Below, in pieces: positions 40,574 through 44,165 of a stretch of 44,165 nucleotides of DNA. The translations under genes were made by a program, and so were the position numbers. This DNA is from Polaromonas sp. GTDB taxonomy: Bacteria > Pseudomonadota > Gammaproteobacteria > Burkholderiales > Burkholderiaceae_C. A model generated the notes under the pieces. The model saw nothing but the letters and a program-made list of their open reading frames with translations. It was not told where the DNA came from and did not search any database. Each line of letters starts with the position of its first letter. Position 1 is the first letter of the stretch. The stretch lies in assembly GCA_021731285.1 (NCBI GenBank), contig JAKFXR010000020.1, positions 1-44,165 of the forward strand, in the 5' to 3' direction.

Positions 40574-41140
40574 TTACTCCATCAGGACCTGGCTGCGCGC
40601 CAGCGGCAGCGCGCCGATTTCCTTGACCACGCCCTGTGCGTCGAAGACGACCTGGAACTCGTCGGACATGCCCAGCCAATAGCGCCAGATCGTGGCCTCC
40701 ATGCGGGGGTTCTCGCTGGTGACGGGGTAACCCACCGACATCAACACCTGTTCACGGGTCATTCCCGGAAAGAGCCGCGCTGACTTGATGGCCTCGCGCA
40801 CACGGGGCTCAAAAGTGCTGATTTTGGCTTGCGGATCCACTGCAACCACATAGCGCTGGGCGAAAGTTTCAAGCGGCAGGTCGCGGCTGTAGTCGTTGCC
40901 CAGGGTCTGGGCCGTACCGCCGACTTGCACCATCACGCGGTGCCTGCCATAGCCTGTGACCTTGATTGGCGTGCCCGCGGGAACAATCGATTTGCCTGGC
41001 CCGGAGTAGTTGATGTCACTGATCCACTTGCCGTCTGTGCGGGCGTTGCAGCAGAGGAAGCCTTCAGGCATCGCTTGCGCCATCAGCGCAGCCGGTGCTG
41101 CGGCAAGTAAAAGGGCGGACAGGGCAAGACGGATGGACAT
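40574..41140 (-). CDS. Exported protein with a BamE/SmpA-like C-terminal fold
   Basis: A 188-residue periplasmic protein with a cleavable signal peptide ('MSIRLALSALLLAAAPAALMAQA'). After it comes a segment with 'GFLCCNARTDGKWISDINY' (a vicinal Cys pair) and a 'GTPIKVTGYGRHRVMVQVGG' strand pair. The last third, 'SARLFPGMTREQVLMSVGYPVTSENP' followed by 'IWRYWLGMSDEFQVVFDAQGVVKEIG', has the beta-alpha pattern of SmpA/OmlA/BamE domains, which bind other envelope proteins. It is not a lipoprotein, unlike BamE. Role unknown. Confidence 0.75.
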   Translation of the reverse strand: MSIRLALSALLLAAAPAALMAQAMPEGFLCCNARTDGKWISDINYSGPGKSIVPAGTPIKVTGYGRHRVMVQVGGTAQTLGNDYSRDLPLETFAQRYVVAVDPQAKISTFEPRVREAIKSARLFPGMTREQVLMSVGYPVTSENPRMEATIWRYWLGMSDEFQVVFDAQGVVKEIGALPLARSQVLME

Positions 41141-41267
41141 GGTTTCTCCCGGGGTGTTGTGTTTGTGGGCTGGCCAATCGCAAGGCTTGACCGCGTTGCA
41201 TTATGAAGGCAAGACGAGCCAGACTGGCGACAGCTTTGCTGATGATGAGCGGGGCGAGGCCCGCCGG

Positions 41268-42512
41268 TCAGGCCGCGCGGGTCTGGGACGGGACGCGCCT
41301 GAGTGTCCGGCGCAGCAAAAACAGCACCACCCCGAAATTCAGCAGATTCCAGACGATGCCGTTGAAGAAAGCGGCGTTGTAGGACCCGGTCATGTCAAAC
41401 ACCCTGCCCGACATCCAGCCGCCCAGCGCCATGCCCAGCATGGTGAACATGATGACGGTGCCAACCCGGGCGCCGGCTTCGGCAGCCGGAAAGTGTTCGC
41501 GCACGATGATGGCGTAGCTCGGCACGATGCCACCCTGAAACATGCCGAACATGGCCGAGATCACATACAGCGAGACCAGGCCATCAAACGGAATGAACAG
41601 CAGCAGCGCCACGGTTTGCAATGCCGAGCCGAGCAGCAGCGTGCGCAAACCGCCGATGCGGTCGCAGATGGCGCCGGAGATCAACCGGCTCACAATGCCG
41701 CAGGCCAGCATCAGCGACAGCATCTCCGCGCCGCGCGCCGCACCAAAGCCAAGGTCGCTGCAATAGGCCACGATGTGCACCTGCGGCATGGACATGGCCA
41801 CACAGCAGGACAAGCCGGCCACGCAGAGCAGCGCCTGCGCCTGGCCCAGCGTCAGGTTGAAGGGCCGGTCGCTCGCGGCTACACCCCGGACAGTGACCGG
41901 CGCCAGTGCCAGCGCCGGCGGGCGCGGCCGCATCAGCTGGGCCAATCCGAGCATCGCCAGGCTGCAAAACACCGCAAGTCCCCAGTAGGTCTGGCGCCAG
42001 CCCACGCTTTCGACAAAGTGCTGGATGATGGGCGGCCACAAGGCGCCGCCCAGGTAGTTACCGCTGGCGCACACCGCCACCGCAATGCCGCGGCGCCGTA
42101 CAAACCACAGTGATGTGTCGGCCAGCAAGGGCGAAAACGTGGCGGAACTGCCGAGCAGGCCAATCAAGAGGCCGTGCGCCAGCCCAAACAGCCAGATGTT
42201 GCCCGACAAGGCGGCTGCACCAAACCCCAGGCCCATGCCAAGCGCACCCAGACGCAGCGGCAAGGCCACGCCAAAACGGTCAGCCAGACGGCCCATGACC
42301 ATGCCGCCTATGCCAAAACCGATCATCAGCAGCGTGTAGGGCAGCGATGCATCGGCGCGCGTCACACCAAAGTCGGCCTGCACCGCCGGCAACACCACGG
42401 GCACGATGTACATGCCGGCAGCGCCCACGGTCATCAACGCCAGCGTCACCAGCAGGCGGCGCCAGGCCGTGGCGGAGTCAATCAGCTCGGTAGCCGCTGG
42501 GGTGACAGGCAT
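41268..42512 (-). CDS. MFS transporter
   Basis: A 414-residue integral membrane protein with about 12 helices. The first loop motif is seen in 'LLMIGFGIGGMVMGRLADRFGVALPLRLGALGMG', the classical 'G...DR.G' signature, and the second half repeats it as 'SRLISGAICDRIGGLRTLLLGSALQ'. It resembles the oxalate/formate or monocarboxylate-type subfamilies ('FVRRRGIAVAVCASGNYLGGALWPPIIQ'), so a small carboxylic acid is a reasonable but unproven substrate. Start at 42512: the open frame extends upstream through the pncC end but without homology. It begins 8 bases after the pncC stop. Confidence 0.92.
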   Translation of the reverse strand: MPVTPAATELIDSATAWRRLLVTLALMTVGAAGMYIVPVVLPAVQADFGVTRADASLPYTLLMIGFGIGGMVMGRLADRFGVALPLRLGALGMGLGFGAAALSGNIWLFGLAHGLLIGLLGSSATFSPLLADTSLWFVRRRGIAVAVCASGNYLGGALWPPIIQHFVESVGWRQTYWGLAVFCSLAMLGLAQLMRPRPPALALAPVTVRGVAASDRPFNLTLGQAQALLCVAGLSCCVAMSMPQVHIVAYCSDLGFGAARGAEMLSLMLACGIVSRLISGAICDRIGGLRTLLLGSALQTVALLLFIPFDGLVSLYVISAMFGMFQGGIVPSYAIIVREHFPAAEAGARVGTVIMFTMLGMALGGWMSGRVFDMTGSYNAAFFNGIVWNLLNFGVVLFLLRRTLRRVPSQTRAA

Positions 42513-42519
42513 GACCGGT

Positions 42520-43014
42520 TCAGCCCAGCAGTTGCAACAGCCGCTGCAGCGCGTGCTGCACGGTGGCCATGCGCACCGCGGCGCGGTCACCGTCCAAATG
42601 CCGGACTTCGCTGCTGAGCCGGCCATCCACCATGAAACCAAACCAGACCGTGCCCACCGGCTTGGCCGGGCTGCCGCCGCTGGGACCTGCCACGCCGGTC
42701 ACAGCCACAGCGACCTGCGCCCTCGAACGGGCAATTGCACCGGCCGCCATGGCGCGTGCAACTTCTTCGCTGACCGCGCCGTGCGCAGCAATCAGCGTTG
42801 CGTCCACGCCCAGCAGTTCGGTTTTGGCTTCGTTCGAATAGGTGACGAACCCGCGCTCAAACCACGCACTGGAGCCTGCCAGATCGGTACAGGCCGCGGC
42901 GATCATGCCGCCGGTGCAGCTTTCGGCCGTGGCCAGGAGCTCCCCGCGTTTGAGCATCAAATCGGCCACGCGCCCTTGCATGGCGAGAAGAGTTTGCTCC
43001 TGATTAGATAGCAT
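42520..43014 (-). CDS. pncC: Nicotinamide-nucleotide amidohydrolase (CinA C-terminal domain)
   Basis: A 164-residue stand-alone CinA C-terminal domain, which deamidates NMN to nicotinate mononucleotide in NAD recycling. Conserved motifs are 'LLATAESCTGGMIAAACTDLAGSSAWFERGFVTYSNEAK', 'LLGVDATLIAAHGAVSEEVARAMAAGA' and 'VAVTGVAGPSGGSPAKPVGTVWFG'. The catalytic Ser is in the 'ESCTGG' motif. It lies 18 bases downstream of the pgpA stop on the same strand, so a pgpA-pncC unit, probably with thiL upstream, is likely; this is a common order in Betaproteobacteria. Confidence 0.95.
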   Translation of the reverse strand: MLSNQEQTLLAMQGRVADLMLKRGELLATAESCTGGMIAAACTDLAGSSAWFERGFVTYSNEAKTELLGVDATLIAAHGAVSEEVARAMAAGAIARSRAQVAVAVTGVAGPSGGSPAKPVGTVWFGFMVDGRLSSEVRHLDGDRAAVRMATVQHALQRLLQLLG

Positions 43015-43032
43015 ATGAGGGCCTGAAAAACT

Positions 43033-43557
43033 TTACAGAAAGCGCCACCCGGCAATGACCAGCAGCGTGCAGAAAGCTGCCACCAGATCGTCAAACAAAA
43101 TACCGAAGCCGCCGCGCGCGTCCAGCCCCTTGAAGGTCTGGTCGGCCCAGCCGACCGGCCCGGGTTTGACTGCATCGAAAAAGCGGAACAGCACAAAAGC
43201 TGCAAACTGGGCGCCCAGCCCGGCCGGGGCGATCAGCCACAGGATCAGCCAGAAGGCCACCACCTCATCCCAGACGATGTTGCCCGGATCCAGAACGCGC
43301 ATGTTTTTTGCCGTCACGGTGCAGGCCCACCAGCCAAGCGGCAGGCTTGCGGCAATCAGCACCCCCATTTGTGCGTCAGTCAACCAGGACGCCAGCACGG
43401 TAAAAGCCAGCCAGGCCCAAAGGGTACCTGCTGTACCGGGCGCCACCGGGCTCAGGCCCGAGCCGAAGCCCAGCGCCAGCACATGGGCCGGATGCGAGAA
43501 CATGAAGCGGGCTGTGGGCCGTTTCGGGGCGGAGGAAAAAGGAGGGTCGGTGGTCAT
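43033..43557 (-). CDS. pgpA: Phosphatidylglycerophosphatase A
   Basis: A 174-residue inner-membrane phosphatase that makes phosphatidylglycerol from its phosphate. Motifs are 'ALGFGSGLSPVAPGTAGTLWAWLAF', 'DPGNIVWDEVVAFWL' (catalytic acidic residues) and 'FRFFDAVKPGPVGWADQTFKGLDARGGFGILFDDLVAA'. About four hydrophobic segments. Start at 43557, where 'MTTDPPFSS' opens; the in-frame extension upstream overlaps thiL. It follows thiL by 16 bases and precedes pncC by 18 bases, the usual thiL-pgpA-pncC order. Confidence 0.96.
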   Translation of the reverse strand: MTTDPPFSSAPKRPTARFMFSHPAHVLALGFGSGLSPVAPGTAGTLWAWLAFTVLASWLTDAQMGVLIAASLPLGWWACTVTAKNMRVLDPGNIVWDEVVAFWLILWLIAPAGLGAQFAAFVLFRFFDAVKPGPVGWADQTFKGLDARGGFGILFDDLVAAFCTLLVIAGWRFL

Positions 43558-43573
43558 GGCTTGAGGAGGACGG

Positions 43574-44165
43574 TCAGGCAAAGTGATCAAACGAAGCATA
43601 GGTGTTGGGAACCGTCTGGCCCTTGGCATCGACCAGACGCAAACCCGGGGCTTGCTCGATGTTCCCGATGCGGGTGACTGGCGTTGAGGCTTGGTGCGCC
43701 GCAGCCTGTACGGCTTGCCGGGCGGTGGGCGGCGCGGTGAAGGCCAGTTCGTAGTCGTCGCCGCCAGCAAGCACGTGTCGGAGCTGCTGCTCCGGCGCAA
43801 GAATGCCGCAGTCCCCGAGGTGACGCATGCTTGGGGCCATCAACGCCATGGCAAGCGAGGTGTCGATCGTGGCGCCAACCCCCGAGGATCCGAGAATGTG
43901 GGAGAGGTCACCGATCAGGCCGTCGCTGACGTCAATGGCGGCGCTGGCCAGGCCCCGCAACGCCAGCCCCAGCGCGACGCGCGGCGTCGGTTGCTCCAGG
44001 CGCGTGCGGGCGTCCCCCAGAAGGTCCGGGGCGAGCAGGGGGTTGCGCAAGGCGTCGAGGCCCAGACGTGCCTGCCCCAGTGTGCCGCTGGCATACACGT
44101 CATCACCGGCCCGCGCACCCGAGCGCAGCAAGGCCTGCCCTTTGGGCACTTCTCCGAAAACAGTG
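43574..44165 (-). CDS. thiL: Thiamine-monophosphate kinase, C-terminal part
   Basis: The 3' part of thiL; the frame stays open to the right edge of the window, so the 5' end is outside. The reading 'TVFGEVPKGQALLRSGARAGDDVYASGTLGQARLGLDAL' is the middle of the protein, followed by 'AAIDVSDGLIGDLSHILGSSGVGATID' and 'HVLAGGDDYELAFTAP', all typical of ThiL, which phosphorylates thiamine monophosphate to the active cofactor. About 196 residues are visible of some 320-330. It is the first gene of the thiL-pgpA-pncC group. The GTG-like codon at 44149 is internal, not a start. Confidence 0.93.
   Translation of the reverse strand, partial: TVFGEVPKGQALLRSGARAGDDVYASGTLGQARLGLDALRNPLLAPDLLGDARTRLEQPTPRVALGLALRGLASAAIDVSDGLIGDLSHILGSSGVGATIDTSLAMALMAPSMRHLGDCGILAPEQQLRHVLAGGDDYELAFTAPPTARQAVQAAAHQASTPVTRIGNIEQAPGLRLVDAKGQTVPNTYASFDHFA

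Overview
The window looks like a chromosomal segment of a betaproteobacterium of the order Burkholderiales, most likely family Comamonadaceae (Polaromonas/Rhodoferax-like). This is inferred from high GC and codon use, a Bug-family solute-binding protein, a DUF1631 protein, the argS-SPOR-dsbA and lptA-lptB-rpoN blocks, and structured intergenic repeats of a kind I associate with that family. No rRNA, tRNA, CRISPR array or insertion sequence was recognised. The two edges cut no gene on the left and thiL on the right.

Layout. 1-7.7 kb: glutathione synthetase (gshB), a class II glutamine amidotransferase with a small Cys-rich protein, a tautomerase, a zinc metallopeptidase translationally coupled to a TPR-methyltransferase, and a large DUF1631 protein. 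8.1-13.6 kb: a fasciclin lipoprotein with a strong terminator, then a sugar-acid locus: a LacI-type regulator, a Tat-exported SMP-30 lactonase, a Bug solute-binding protein and a glucarate-dehydratase-like enolase. A 28-bp perfect palindromic operator precedes the structural genes and a related half-perfect one precedes the regulator. 13.8-19.5 kb: malate synthase G, a CaiB-type CoA-transferase, a collagen-like lipoprotein, a LysR regulator and a DUF2214 membrane protein. 19.5-27.7 kb: housekeeping genes argS, a SPOR protein, dsbA, lptA, lptB, rpoN, a THUMP RNA methyltransferase and a PIN protein. 27.7-31.9 kb: a LysR/tautomerase divergent pair, an FMN-dependent glutamate-synthase-like protein and a UPF0149/SEC-C protein.

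31.9-34.05 kb is the accessory highlight: four consecutive integron gene cassettes, all read on the minus strand and each closed by its own attC site. Three attC sites are 87 bp and closely related; one is 57 bp. The cassettes encode a DUF6869-like protein, a membrane-anchored unknown, a soluble unknown and a HEAT-like protein. No integron integrase is visible beside them, so within this window it is an attC cluster lacking an integrase (CALIN-like). The 570-bp gene-free stretch where attI and intI would be expected holds instead direct and inverted repeats carrying the same GTATAAC core heptamer.

34.6-44.2 kb: a GNAT acetyltransferase, an alpha/beta hydrolase lipoprotein, a haloacetate/fluoroacetate-dehalogenase-like hydrolase with a SnoaL-like partner, a DUF3606 protein, a luciferase-like flavin oxidoreductase, an FKBP prolyl isomerase, two exported proteins of uncertain role, an MFS transporter, pncC, pgpA and the 3' part of thiL.

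All functions are read from sequence motifs and remembered families; no database search was run.
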